From Halodesulfovibrio marinisediminis DSM 17456 (GTDB taxonomy: Bacteria > Desulfobacterota > Desulfovibrionia > Desulfovibrionales > Desulfovibrionaceae), in NCBI RefSeq assembly GCF_900129975.1, contig NZ_FSRG01000003.1, positions 794,997 to 858,996 of the forward strand: DNA of 64,000 nt. The letters are read 5' to 3'. This document shows positions 26,219 through 36,500 of the stretch, one piece after another (positions within the stretch are counted from its first letter, which is position 1; every line of letters begins with the position of its first letter). The notes beneath the pieces were generated by a model. That model was given only the letters and a program-made list of their open reading frames with translations, was not told the DNA's origin and did no database searches. The translations under genes and the position numbers were made by a program.

Positions 26219-27187
26219 TTACTTTACATGAGTAATAAAGCGTACTGATTCAGGTAGATGTTGTGCTTTTTTACCTGAACCTATTCGTTCCGATTGTCCA
26301 AACCAGCTAATAGGTAGCTGCTTTCTTTCAACATCTGGAACATACGTTGTTATATAATTTCTGACAGCAATGGCTCTGGCCTTTGCTAACGATTTATTTC
26401 CTTTGACATAAACAACAACATCCACAGAAAGCTTAGGAGAGTTTTTAAGCATTGCTCCTAACAGCTTTAATGACGCTGTTGTTTCTGTTTTTATTTTTGC
26501 AGTATCTTTTTCAAACTTAACTGTGACAAAGCTCACTTTTCGTTTGCCAATATAAAAATTTCGCCATGAGTAATCACCAAGCTTGTTAAGACTAGTGACA
26601 GCTTTTAATGCAAGGTGGCCGTCGGGATAGTACTTTAAGTACTTCAGTAAGGCTTTGTGCTCTCGTTTGTAGCGCTTCATGCCGTGTAGAGCGGCAGCAG
26701 TGTTGTATAGGGCTTCCGGATCGTACTGATCTTTTCGGAGCACTATCTGGTATTGGTCGTACGCTTTTTTCCATTCACGTTTATCCAGGTAGTTATGTCC
26801 CAGATATAAATGTGCGTATGTGGCATGCGGGTTTAGTTCAATTGCGCGAAGATATTGTTTACGCTCATTTTTGTAATCCATGACTGACCAGTAGTTAATT
26901 CCCAGCCAGAAATGGTAGTCATCGTCGTTAGGCTGAAGTTTTACAGCTTTTTTAAGATGCTTAAGAGCAGCTTCCGGTTTATCTTGTGCCAATAACATGC
27001 GCCCAAGATAATAATGTGCCATAGCGTCATTCGGATTTTTTGCTACAGCCTGCTCAAAATCTTTCTGTCCCTGACCATACTTTTCCATTCCCAGATAGTA
27101 CTGGCCTTTTACTCCAGTACACCCTGCCATTGCGACAACAAGTGTTCCGATCATCAATAGACGGCACACAACGTTAGATACGTTCAT
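26219..27187 (-). CDS. TPR lipoprotein with OmpA-like C-terminal domain
   Basis: Protein of 322 residues. The ATG at 27187 is preferred over the TTG just before it. A lipobox VAMAGC places the lipid-anchored Cys at residue 22-23. About five tetratricopeptide repeats (residues about 28-195) show the A-YYLG and P-A--HLKKA-KL-PN pattern. A C-terminal part (about 215-322), with VKFEKDTAKI, SVDVVVYVKG and KARAIAVRNYI, resembles an OmpA-like peptidoglycan-associating domain. It is probably anchored in the outer membrane. It is fourth in the sigma operon, 43 bases after the preceding gene. Confidence 0.75.
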   Translation of the reverse strand: MNVSNVVCRLLMIGTLVVAMAGCTGVKGQYYLGMEKYGQGQKDFEQAVAKNPNDAMAHYYLGRMLLAQDKPEAALKHLKKAVKLQPNDDDYHFWLGINYWSVMDYKNERKQYLRAIELNPHATYAHLYLGHNYLDKREWKKAYDQYQIVLRKDQYDPEALYNTAAALHGMKRYKREHKALLKYLKYYPDGHLALKAVTSLNKLGDYSWRNFYIGKRKVSFVTVKFEKDTAKIKTETTASLKLLGAMLKNSPKLSVDVVVYVKGNKSLAKARAIAVRNYITTYVPDVERKQLPISWFGQSERIGSGKKAQHLPESVRFITHVK

Positions 27188-27230
27188 CAATCACTCTCAG
27201 CGTTTTTAAAGTAGAACAGGAAAAATCGTT

Positions 27231-28061
27231 CTAACTATCATTTGAACTTTCCTCTGAAACACCCAGTGAACGAGGTTGTAAAGAAAGCTCCCGGGCAAAG
27301 TTATGCGGTAAGGTACCCAACTTTACAGCCTGGATCGCTTTGCTCATAAAAACATTCGGGGTTACATCACTCCTGATAACTATTGAAAAAAGTTGTGGAA
27401 GCTCTCTCCAGCGCATCAGCACAGCTTCATCTGTCATGACGATGACTGTAAATTCATTTAATTGATGCGATGACACTCCAGACTGACTCAGCAACGCGTA
27501 TAGTCTGAGCCCCTCAAGCACTATATTAATTTTTTTATCTGCATAGGATGAAACAAAGTTTTCTGCCTGTGTGCGGCTAATCCCCTGAGAAAGAATCTCG
27601 CACATCATGCGTAGATCAGTCTCCTGCGGTTCGGCGCCTGTTTTTTGGGATAAGAGTTGCTTGGAAAATTGCATCTCTTCAATCATCCCTTTTATCGCCT
27701 TAGAAATACGCGCTCCTGCAACGCCTTTTGCTCTTCCTTCACGAATTTTTTCTTCAAGGATAGATACTGGCATACCTGCTTTTTTGGCATTGATCAGCAA
27801 AGATACAAGACAGGTAGCACTGCTTTTATCTATTTTTTTCTCAAGAACTTCCTGCGTCATAAGAAACAAAATATCCTGCTGGATTCCTGCATTCTTTGCA
27901 CTCTCAATCAATTCTGAAAAAGGAACTTGGACAACTTTTTTTGCTTTCTCAGTAGCCGATGCAAAACTAGGGAGTAATAACAGGGACAACACAATACAGG
28001 CAGTTATTGCAGCACGGCCTATGGTTACCTGCTTTTGTGCAATTAACTGGTTATAATTCAT
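27231..28061 (-). CDS. Exported protein of unknown function in the sigma operon
   Basis: Protein of 276 residues. The ATG at 28061 was chosen because GGAG lies 7 bases upstream and a signal peptide ending at FASA follows; a longer frame to 28157 would overlap the previous gene widely. The start overlaps the previous stop by 11 bases, so translation is probably coupled. The mature protein is helical, with repeated patterns such as LIESAKNAGI, LLINAKKAGMP and LSQGISRTQAENF. I do not recognise the family. No catalytic motif is visible. Confidence 0.65.
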   Translation of the reverse strand: MNYNQLIAQKQVTIGRAAITACIVLSLLLLPSFASATEKAKKVVQVPFSELIESAKNAGIQQDILFLMTQEVLEKKIDKSSATCLVSLLINAKKAGMPVSILEEKIREGRAKGVAGARISKAIKGMIEEMQFSKQLLSQKTGAEPQETDLRMMCEILSQGISRTQAENFVSSYADKKINIVLEGLRLYALLSQSGVSSHQLNEFTVIVMTDEAVLMRWRELPQLFSIVIRSDVTPNVFMSKAIQAVKLGTLPHNFARELSLQPRSLGVSEESSNDS

Positions 28062-28674
28062 GTTGTACTCCACCAACTTGAAGCAGCGAGTTCTTATTGC
28101 CGAAGCTGTCCTGTACATAGAAAACAGCCCTTGGGTCAGGCATTGAGGCTTCACCATTTACAAGAAAAACGTACTCATAGTCCCCCGGAGGAAGCTCGTG
28201 TTCAAGTACCCATGCTTCTTGTGATTCGTCATAAGACATCTCAAAGCCTCGGCTTTGCCATTTATTAAAAGAGCCAATGACGACTGCTGAGGAAAACTGT
28301 TTATCCGGATCATGCAAAGCAAAGGAAACAGGTTTAAGCCCCAGTTTACGGGATGTTGTGTGTACAACATCAACCACTCCACCCTCTTTTTTGTGCGGAG
28401 CTTCGTACATAAACGAAACACTGCAAAGAACGACTGCACAGCTGAAAGCTACCTGCAACGGTGAAACAGAAATGGTCATTGGTCTGGTAAAGCGTTTCCA
28501 TAGGCTATGAGCCAGTTCTGTACATTTGACAGAAAAAGATGCTGGTTCAGTTGCACGTTTTGGCAACTGATTCATGACGTTTTGCAGGAAATCTTCCGGC
28601 GGTTCCACGTCATGAAATTCTTCTTCATGAAAAAGGTTGTAAAGCTGTTCTTCTATCTTATTTTTTTTGTTCAT
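28051..28674 (-). CDS. Single-pass membrane protein with CBM48/AMPK-type glycogen-binding domain, likely anti-sigma
   Basis: Protein of 207 residues whose start overlaps the sigma gene stop as ATGA. Cytoplasmic N-terminal part (1-65), one membrane helix (about 70-90), then a periplasmic early-set/CBM48-like domain (about 116-203) with VVIGSFNKWQ, WVLEHELPPGDYEYVFLVNG and PDPRAVFYVQDSFGNKNSLL, all typical of the glycogen-recognition fold. Position and topology match an anti-sigma factor that would hold the ECF sigma until a periplasmic signal arrives. The N-terminal part has no clear zinc-binding ZAS motif, so anti-sigma function is inference. The ligand may be a glucan or another glycan. Confidence 0.75.
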   Translation of the reverse strand: MNKKNKIEEQLYNLFHEEEFHDVEPPEDFLQNVMNQLPKRATEPASFSVKCTELAHSLWKRFTRPMTISVSPLQVAFSCAVVLCSVSFMYEAPHKKEGGVVDVVHTTSRKLGLKPVSFALHDPDKQFSSAVVIGSFNKWQSRGFEMSYDESQEAWVLEHELPPGDYEYVFLVNGEASMPDPRAVFYVQDSFGNKNSLLQVGGVQHEL

Positions 28675-29228
28675 CTTTCCCCTCCCACAGCAGCTGAAAC
28701 GATCTCAATTCCCCTTTTTAAGCGCATCTTTGTTGCGCTTACCCCAATCCCCAGAGAATCTGCAATTTCCTTGACGGATAAATCGTCGCGAAACCGCAGC
28801 AGCAGTGTCTCTCGATAAAGAACAGGAAGCTGTTGAACAACCTGCATGATACTGCCGTTAAGAATATGTGTTTCAACTGTTGAATCACTGTGAGTCTGAT
28901 CCACATTTAATTCATCAGTAAAAGATGATTTCCGTCCATCTTTGCGCCAATAATCGCGTAGCGTGTTAATTGCGATGGCATTAATCCATGAGGAGAACTT
29001 ATTTTCAGGTGAAAACTGCTCCAGCCGTTCAAAGGCTTTTAGAAAAACATCCTGAGCCAACTCAGCTGCCACGGCCTGTGACTGGATTGAACGAACGAAG
29101 ATACTGTAAATTTTAGCCTGATACTTTTTTACCAGCAGAGCATATGCCTCTGTGTCTCCATTAAGAACGGAGACAACAACATCCCTATCTGGGACTTTGC
29201 TATTTTCCTGACAAATAAAGTTTCGCAT
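28671..29228 (-). CDS. ECF-type RNA polymerase sigma factor
   Basis: Sigma-70 family protein of 185 residues. Region 2 covers about 35-100 (LAQDVFLKAFERLEQF, then FSSWINAIAINTLRDYWR) and region 4 about 125-180 with LPVLYRETLLLRF and the helix-turn-helix VKEIADSLGIGVSATKMRLKRG. I prefer the ATG at 29228: the upstream GTG at 29264 abuts a TATAAA that may be the -10. It is the first gene of a five-gene operon whose second gene encodes the likely membrane anti-sigma. The operon probably controls itself. Confidence 0.85.
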   Translation of the reverse strand: MRNFICQENSKVPDRDVVVSVLNGDTEAYALLVKKYQAKIYSIFVRSIQSQAVAAELAQDVFLKAFERLEQFSPENKFSSWINAIAINTLRDYWRKDGRKSSFTDELNVDQTHSDSTVETHILNGSIMQVVQQLPVLYRETLLLRFRDDLSVKEIADSLGIGVSATKMRLKRGIEIVSAAVGGER

Positions 29229-29437
29229 CACAAAGTAATACGTTGTTGAGCAGTCTTTGGTCACAAAAAATTTATATTTTTTATTTTAGCAAATATTTCA
29301 ACATGTAATCTTAACGCAACATTTACTATTCATAGAAAGCTTATCAGCAACTAATAGAGGACAGTTTCTTTTAATCATCTTCTCGTTACATCTTGCTTTT
29401 ATTGCTGGATTAATCCTTACATGCATCCAAACGTAAT

Positions 29438-29454
29438 GTTACAGATAATGTAAC
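29438..29454 (+). promoter_or_regulatory. Inverted repeat upstream of the SpoIIE phosphatase gene
   Basis: GTTAC (29438-29442) and GTAAC (29450-29454) are separated by seven bases in the divergent region between the sigma gene and the phosphatase gene. It is a possible operator. Confidence 0.3.
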
Positions 29455-29512
29455 TAGTTTTGGGTAATATATATTTTAGCGCCCTGCTGACGGAGTATTG
29501 AGGAAGAAGCAC

Positions 29513-31555
29513 ATGCCTATCCGAATAAAAATTCTGTTAATTATATTGCTGACAGCAATCCCCCCTATTTTTTTCTTACGTTTTACGGGCATGGAGTCCA
29601 TGAACGAGCTTGCGGGGAAAGTTGAGACTCGAACAGAAAAACTGCTTCTTCAAAATATTAGTACATCACTACAGAGAATTGTTCATGATCATGCACGGTT
29701 ATTGAAAAGGGAAAGTCAGCTTATTAATGCAGCATTAGATATTCTTGCTAATGATGCTGCCTCTGCTATCAGCTCATCACAAGTACCGATACGCAATGTG
29801 GAATCTGATGATGAAATGGTTTCTGCAATGCAAGGTAAAGATCATCATGAAGAAATGATGAAGCGCGGAGGGATATGCATATTCTCCCACTCTAAGAGAA
29901 TAAAAAAAGATCTTTCATTGCTTGTCCCCACTCTTGAAGAATTTGCCAACCGTTACCCGGATTTGATCCTTTGGCAACAGGTTCGACTGTTAGATAACTC
30001 TCAATTGTTTTTACCAACAAAAAAGGGAGCATCTGAGCAGCAATGTTTATTTGGAGATATGGCTCCTCCGAGTCTTGAGCATGGGTCCTCGTGGTCAAGA
30101 CCAATGCATGATCCAATATTTAATAGTTCAATTTTTACGGCATCACAGAATATTTATGTAGATGATAAGGTAATAGGTACAGTAACTATTGCAGTTCCTG
30201 TCAGCACACTTCTGCGTGATCCGGGACATCTATCAAAGCTTTCATCTAATGTTACTTCCTATCTTGTTTATGCCACACCAGAGGGTGATGTTCTGACAGT
30301 GGCAACGCGAACACCCGGTAAAGAGGAAGGCAGATGGTTTACCTCTCCCAATACCGATATTGATCTAGATGCCGGAACCAGCAAACAGATTTCGCGTAAT
30401 ATTCTGCAGGGAAAAGGAAGTCTGTTGAGTACTTCTATAGATGGTGTTGGGTTCATAATTGTATATGCACCGTTGGGTATAGGTAAAACGGCCTTGCTCA
30501 TTAGTGTTCCGCGAATCGATGTTGTGCGTGACGCTGCTAAAGAAACGGATGTTATCCGGTCAATTTTTACTCATCAAATGGACACATCACAGCTGTTATT
30601 AACTGGAACAGTCTTGCTTTTGGGCATAATGGCAATTGTTTTATCGGGCTCATTAAGTAAGAACATTCACAAACTTGTTTATGCAGTCCGTGAAGTAGGC
30701 ACAGGAAATTTTTCGGTACGTATAGAAGATGTCGGGAAAGATGAAATCGGGGAGCTTGGAAAAGCAATTAATGAGATGGTGCCATCGCTGGAAGAAAATG
30801 TTCATCTAAAAAGCTCTCTCCAGCTGGCAAGTGTTGTGCAGCGTAAGTTGTTACCGCACGCAGCGCCATCTCCTCCCTCATACGACATAGCCGGAGCCAG
30901 CTTCTACTGTGCTGAAACAGGCGGTGATTATTATGACTTTATTGACTTTGCCTCGGGAAGCGCCTCTGAACAGGTGATGGCTGTTGGCGATGTGGTCGGT
31001 CACGGCGTTCCGGCGGCATTGCTTATGGCTACTGCTCGCGCCTACTTGCGCTCCTGTACTAGAAATGATTTTGCCCTGTCTGAAATAACACGTAAAGCAA
31101 ACGAACTGGTTGCTTATGACACATTTGGAACCGGTCAGTTTATGACATTATATCTCGCTTCATTAGATACTCTTACAAACACATTAACATGGACACGGGC
31201 AGGACATGATGCAGCGATGGTGTATCGTCGTTCAGAATCTCAATTTGTTGAATTTAAAGGAATGGGCGGGACGGCTCTTGGTGTTACAACAGATGTGACC
31301 TATCCTGAAAATTCAGAAAAGTTGCTGCCCGGTGATATCGTGGTCATGGCGACTGATGGTATATGGGAAGCCCGGTCACCAGAGGGTACTATGTTTGGAA
31401 AAGAGCTTATGAAGACAATCATTCGTGATAACAGCGAGCTTTCTTCTCAGGATCTTATCGATAAACTTTATTCCAGCGCGTTGGATTATGCCCAACAGCC
31501 CTCACTGGAAGATGATTTTACATGCATCGTCATTAAGTGCCTTAGTAAAAAATAA
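29513..31555 (+). CDS. Membrane sensor with SpoIIE/PP2C phosphatase output
   Basis: Protein of 680 residues. The ATG at 29513 follows GAGGAAG. Order: membrane helix (about 7-25), large periplasmic Cache-like sensor (about 35-345), second helix (about 362-380), HAMP (about 382-432) and a PP2C-type SpoIIE domain (about 455-680) with GDYYDF, VGDVVGHGVPAAL, WTRAGHDAAMVY, DIVVMATDGIWEARSPEG and DDFTCIVIK metal-site motifs. It would dephosphorylate an anti-sigma antagonist or another Ser/Thr phosphoprotein. No partner STAS or kinase gene is adjacent; the neighbour is the divergent ECF sigma operon, though ECF factors are not usual targets. Confidence 0.88.
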   Translation: MPIRIKILLIILLTAIPPIFFLRFTGMESMNELAGKVETRTEKLLLQNISTSLQRIVHDHARLLKRESQLINAALDILANDAASAISSSQVPIRNVESDDEMVSAMQGKDHHEEMMKRGGICIFSHSKRIKKDLSLLVPTLEEFANRYPDLILWQQVRLLDNSQLFLPTKKGASEQQCLFGDMAPPSLEHGSSWSRPMHDPIFNSSIFTASQNIYVDDKVIGTVTIAVPVSTLLRDPGHLSKLSSNVTSYLVYATPEGDVLTVATRTPGKEEGRWFTSPNTDIDLDAGTSKQISRNILQGKGSLLSTSIDGVGFIIVYAPLGIGKTALLISVPRIDVVRDAAKETDVIRSIFTHQMDTSQLLLTGTVLLLGIMAIVLSGSLSKNIHKLVYAVREVGTGNFSVRIEDVGKDEIGELGKAINEMVPSLEENVHLKSSLQLASVVQRKLLPHAAPSPPSYDIAGASFYCAETGGDYYDFIDFASGSASEQVMAVGDVVGHGVPAALLMATARAYLRSCTRNDFALSEITRKANELVAYDTFGTGQFMTLYLASLDTLTNTLTWTRAGHDAAMVYRRSESQFVEFKGMGGTALGVTTDVTYPENSEKLLPGDIVVMATDGIWEARSPEGTMFGKELMKTIIRDNSELSSQDLIDKLYSSALDYAQQPSLEDDFTCIVIKCLSKK

Positions 31556-31827
31556 ATATAATCCCCTCGCAGCGAGTGGCTCTTTGTCTTTCTTTCTTAT
31601 TATCGGGCACCGTGCCAGAAAACCAAGCTCAACCCATCTAAGTTTTTAAAAAATTTTCAATAAATACTGGATGATTAGTAATGAAGGCTTACAATGAGTC
31701 AGTTTCCCCCACGGCTCTATGTATCAACATAGCTTTTATATAACAGCGTAATAGCTGACAGCACTGACTCTCGGAAATGGATGCAATTCAGAATTCTTCA
31801 TCTGTTACGTAAACCACGGAGAGATCC

Positions 31828-33234
31828 ATGCGTGAATATTTATTGAAATTTTCCCCTGTTATCATCACCGTTGGTATGGCTTTGTGCCCTATGCCTGAAG
31901 GGCTTACGCCAGAAGGTTGGTACTTTCTAAGTATATTTATTGGAGTGATAGTCGGGTTGATCATTGAGCCTGTGCCCGCTGCCCTTGTAGGGCTTGTGGG
32001 GGTATCTGTAGTTGCTGTTCTTGGTTTGGTTGACTCAAATCCAACAGCTAGTAGAAATTGGGCTCTTTCAGGTTTTTCCAATGGTGTTATCTGGCTCGTA
32101 TTCTCAGCATTTATGTTTGCTCTTGGGTATAAGAAAACCGGACTTGGAAGACGAATCAGCTTGATCCTCATTAAATATTTAGGACGAAATACCCTTGGAG
32201 TTGGCTATGCCATTGCTTTTTCCGATGCATTGCTAGCTCCTTTTATGCCTTCAAATACAGCACGTAGTGCAGGTACAATCTATCCGATCGTTAGTAACAT
32301 TCCTCTTATGTTCAACTCTACTCCGGATCACGAACCACGAAAGATAGGCTCGTATCTGACATGGGTCGGTATAGCCTCAACATGTGTGACCAGTTCTATG
32401 TTCCTGACCGCATTAGCACCAAATTTGCTAGCAGTAGATCTTATTGCACAAAGTAGCGGGGTTCAAATAAGCTGGGGACAATGGGGGAAAATCATGATTC
32501 CAGCCATGTTGCCTCTATTTCTCCTTACCCCATGGCTTGCATATGTAATCTATCCGCCTACTCAAAAAAACTCTCCTGAAGCTCCAGCGTGGGCTGCAAA
32601 GGAACTTGAAAAATTAGGTTCTGTAAGCCGAAAAGAACTTATGATGCTTGGATACGCTATCCTGGCTCTTTTTCTTTGGATATTTGGCAAAGATCTAGGG
32701 ATAAACAGCACTATTGCTGCGGTGCTTGTTTTGTCTTTGATGGTCCTTAGTGGCGTAATTTCGTGGGACGACGTTATAAGTAATAAGAGCGCCTGGAACG
32801 TATTAGTTTGGTTCGCGACACTCGTTGCGATGGCTTCTGGACTCAATAAAACTGGTGTTCTTCCATGGATTGGCACTCTTTCCGCAGAATACCTTCAGAG
32901 CATGCCACCGGCTTCAGTTGCACTATTCCTTGTTCTTATGTTTTTTGTATTCCACTACTTCTTTGCAAGTACCACAGCGCATACGACTGCGCTTATGCCA
33001 TTGTTTATGGTGACAGCAACCGGTCTGCTTCCAGCTGAAATGATCCCCAAAGTAGCTCTCATGCTGGCAGGCAGCCTTGGGTTGATGGGGATAATTACTC
33101 CATATGCGACCGGTCCATCCCCTATTTGGTACGGTTCCGGCTTTATCAGTCAGGCTCGATGGTGGTTCTTAGGTCTTGTCTTTGGCGGCATTTATTTAGG
33201 TTCGATGCTCATCCTCACGTTATTTTATGTCTAA
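31828..33234 (+). CDS. DASS-family anion transporter (citrate/dicarboxylate type)
   Basis: Membrane carrier of 468 residues with about 12 helices, of the divalent anion:sodium symporter family and closest in pattern to CitT, TtdT and SodiT1-type 2-oxoglutarate/malate carriers. The substrate motifs SNTARSAG (about residue 141) and the pseudo-repeat FFASTTAHTTALMPLF near residue 385 are visible, with the ITPYATGPSPIWYGSGF loop near the end. GGAGAG precedes the ATG. It would exchange or import C4 or C6 dicarboxylates as carbon or electron donors. It has its own terminator. Confidence 0.85.
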   Translation: MREYLLKFSPVIITVGMALCPMPEGLTPEGWYFLSIFIGVIVGLIIEPVPAALVGLVGVSVVAVLGLVDSNPTASRNWALSGFSNGVIWLVFSAFMFALGYKKTGLGRRISLILIKYLGRNTLGVGYAIAFSDALLAPFMPSNTARSAGTIYPIVSNIPLMFNSTPDHEPRKIGSYLTWVGIASTCVTSSMFLTALAPNLLAVDLIAQSSGVQISWGQWGKIMIPAMLPLFLLTPWLAYVIYPPTQKNSPEAPAWAAKELEKLGSVSRKELMMLGYAILALFLWIFGKDLGINSTIAAVLVLSLMVLSGVISWDDVISNKSAWNVLVWFATLVAMASGLNKTGVLPWIGTLSAEYLQSMPPASVALFLVLMFFVFHYFFASTTAHTTALMPLFMVTATGLLPAEMIPKVALMLAGSLGLMGIITPYATGPSPIWYGSGFISQARWWFLGLVFGGIYLGSMLILTLFYV

Positions 33235-33254
33235 CCTCTATTTAAAGTAAAACG

Positions 33255-33286
33255 AAAGGCTTGCAATAAGTTGCAAGCCTTTTTTG
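33255..33286 (+). terminator. Terminator of the DASS carrier gene
   Basis: AAAGGCTTGCAA pairs with TTGCAAGCCTTT around TAAG and runs into T residues. Confidence 0.88.
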
Positions 33287-33506
33287 TGATGCATTAAGTG
33301 TATGTTGCGCATAACCAACGTGTCTTTATTTAAAGCCAATTAAAAAGGTTGTCATAACATCAAGACGCTACTCGCCTTTATCCGTGCAATAAAAGTGATA
33401 ACTTTTACATAGTTGTATACCTGAACTTCCTCCATAGAGTATAGTAAACAAACATGCGTTCAAATTTTGAAAGACTATATTCACGGGCATACGGAAGGAA
33501 GGCACG

Positions 33507-36500
33507 ATGTATTTCATTAAGAGACTCTCCATGCGAAGCAAGATCTTCATAACCTTTCTGCTTCTGATGCTCATTATGCTGGGCGCGATTACCTTTGCAT
33601 TGCCACACATCAAAGAAACATTTGAAAATTCGTTAAAAACTCAGCTCGTAGCCAACACCAAACTGGCAAGTATTATGGTTGAAAAGCTTCTTGATGAATC
33701 CACCGAACAATACCTTCGTGGAATAACTCAAACAAGCTCTACGATCGCACAGTATTACGAAAACAAGCACAAACTTGGTAAACTCACATTAGCTGAGGCT
33801 CAGGAACAAGCTCACAAGGCTCTGACTCCCCTTTTAATTGGTGACTCTGTGTATTCATTTGTCATTACGCCAAAGAACATTTCGAACCTTGATCAGATAG
33901 TACAGGACTGCCCTGCCCCGAATGATCTTTCTCCTGAATTTTTAAATAAAATGATGAAGCAAAAAGAGGGGCTCTTACGGATAAGGAAAGGAAAAGGTGT
34001 ATATCCTGAAGATGATATTGCCTATATGACCTATTTTTCCCCATGGAAATGGATTATCGGTGCGGTAATATATGGTGAAGAAAAACACACTCCTATAGAA
34101 CTTACATATTTTACGAGGACGTTGGCTAATTCTAATCTTAGCCCTGTAGCGGGTAGTTATGTAACCATCTTAAAGTTAGATGGTCTTATTTTATACCATC
34201 CGTTTCTCATAGGAAGTAATGCATTAAATTTTATCGACCCTAAGACTAAGAAGTACTTTTTTAAAGAAGTATTCGAAAGAGTAAAAAAAGAAGGGCTTGA
34301 GACTCCACGATCGGGTTGGATGAATTATCACTTCATTAAACGGGAAGAAAAATCGACCTTCGGTGATAAATTACTCTACTATATATACGAACCCAAAAAC
34401 AAATTGGTTGTTGCCACGATAATTAACAAAGATGATTTATTAAGACCGTATCACCGTCTGGTTCAAGATATAGAGGTGATTGCCTCGTTGATGTTGATCA
34501 TAGTAATTCTTCTTGCCTTTTTCTCATCCAAACATTTGATCGAACGTATCGAAGCACTCAAGGAGGCAGCAAGAAAGCTTTCAAGAAATGAATACGATCT
34601 CAATCTTAAAAAAGTTGCTAGTGATGAAATCGGCGAGCTTGAAGAGGCCTTTGATGACGCAGGTAAAAAAATATCTTCACTGACGAAGAGTCAAAAGGAG
34701 ATGAACGAAAATCTTGAACGGCTTGTCAAAGAAAGAACAGACGCACTTCACGTTGCGTTGCATGATGCTGAATCTGCTACCGAAGCAAAATCGGAATTTC
34801 TTGCAAACATGAGTCATGAAATACGGACACCAATTAATGCTATTACTGGAATTGCATATCTTATGGAGCAACAGGAAACATTACCTCAACAAAAGAAATA
34901 TATTAAAAAAATTGAAATAGCGGCCCAATCTCTTTTGCAAATTATTAATGATATTTTAGATTTTTCTAAGATTGAAGCTCGGAAACTAGAGTTAGAAAAA
35001 ACGACGTTTTCGCTACATGATGTTATGGAAAAGGTCACTGCAGTTGTGGGTGTAAGTGCCGCTGATAAAAAATTAGAATTTATTATTAGCTATGACCCAG
35101 ATGTCCCTATGAATTATGTGGGTGATCCATTGCGCCTTGCCCAAATTATTACCAACTTAATGAGCAACGCCATCAAATTTACTGATGAAGGTGAAGTAGG
35201 TATTTATGTTTCCAAGGTTAAAAAGGACGTTTTGCGATTTGAGGTTAGGGACACCGGTATTGGTCTAACTAAAGAAGAAATATCAAAACTTTTTAAGTCA
35301 TTTACTCAAGCAGATACAAGCGTAACACGCAAGTATGGTGGAACTGGACTTGGTCTTGCTATTTCAAAACAGCTTGTTCAGATGATGGGTGGGCTTATAT
35401 GGGTTCAAAGTGAGAAAGGAAAAGGCTCATCCTTCTTTTTCACAGTTAATCTTAAGGAGCTTTCATCACCAAAAGACGAACAAGTTCTATTTACAAAACA
35501 ACGCATCCTTATTGTTGATGATAGTCCATCATGGCAGGCATCTCTTTTGAACACTCTTTCTGTATACAACTTTGATGTAGATGTTGTCAGCTCGGGTAAG
35601 GAAGCTCTTAAAAAAGTAAAGACAGGGCCTTCGTATGACCTTGTGTTAGTAGATTGGAACCTACCGGACACCAACGGTGCTAATCTTGTAGAAAAACTAG
35701 ATTCTATCTTACCTTCATCATCCCATTCTATCATTATGGTTTCAGCGTATGATGAAAATTACTGTAGAGAAGAAGGTCAATGCATCACAACTTTTTTACA
35801 AAAGCCAATTAATCCTTCAGAGCTATACAACCTGATACTTTCCTACTTTGGTCAGGAAATAACAGAACATGTTGATTCCAATGTTAAAAAAGCCAACCTT
35901 AAAGAAGAACTTACGACAAGGAAAGGCAGTCGTGTATTGCTTGTTGAAGATAGTGACCTGAATCGTGACATAATAAAAGAGATGCTCGCCCATAGTGGAA
36001 TTTTAATTGATGAGGCCCATAATGGATTAGAAGCCGTAGAAATAGTTAAGCTGCATCCGGACAAGTATGAGTTGATCTTGATGGATGTTCAAATGCCTGT
36101 AATGGATGGTTATACTGCCACCAAAGAAATTCGTACCTTCAACTCTAACGTGCATATAGTTGCCCTTACAGCCAACGCCATGGCAGCTGATATTGCCCGC
36201 TCAAAAGAAGCAGGCATGGATGGTCACCTTAACAAGCCCATAAACATTGAAGAATTTTTTGCTACACTCTTACGCTACCTAACGCCAAAAGTATCGTTAC
36301 AACCAGAAGAGATGGAAAAAGAGAAACAGCCAGCTCAACAGCCTGTAACATTTAAATTTTCTACTATTGATGCAGAAGCAGGGCTAAAATACATGAATGG
36401 CGACCTCGCGCTTTATCACAAAATTTTACGTAACTTTAAGACAAATTACGAAGACGCCCATAACTCTTTGAAACATCTCCTTAAAGAAAATAAGAAAGAG

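Noticed and set aside
25143-26231. Long Pro/Leu/Gln-rich frames on the plus strand
   Set aside because: They are mirror images of the Gly/Ala-rich gene on the other strand and have no ribosome sites.
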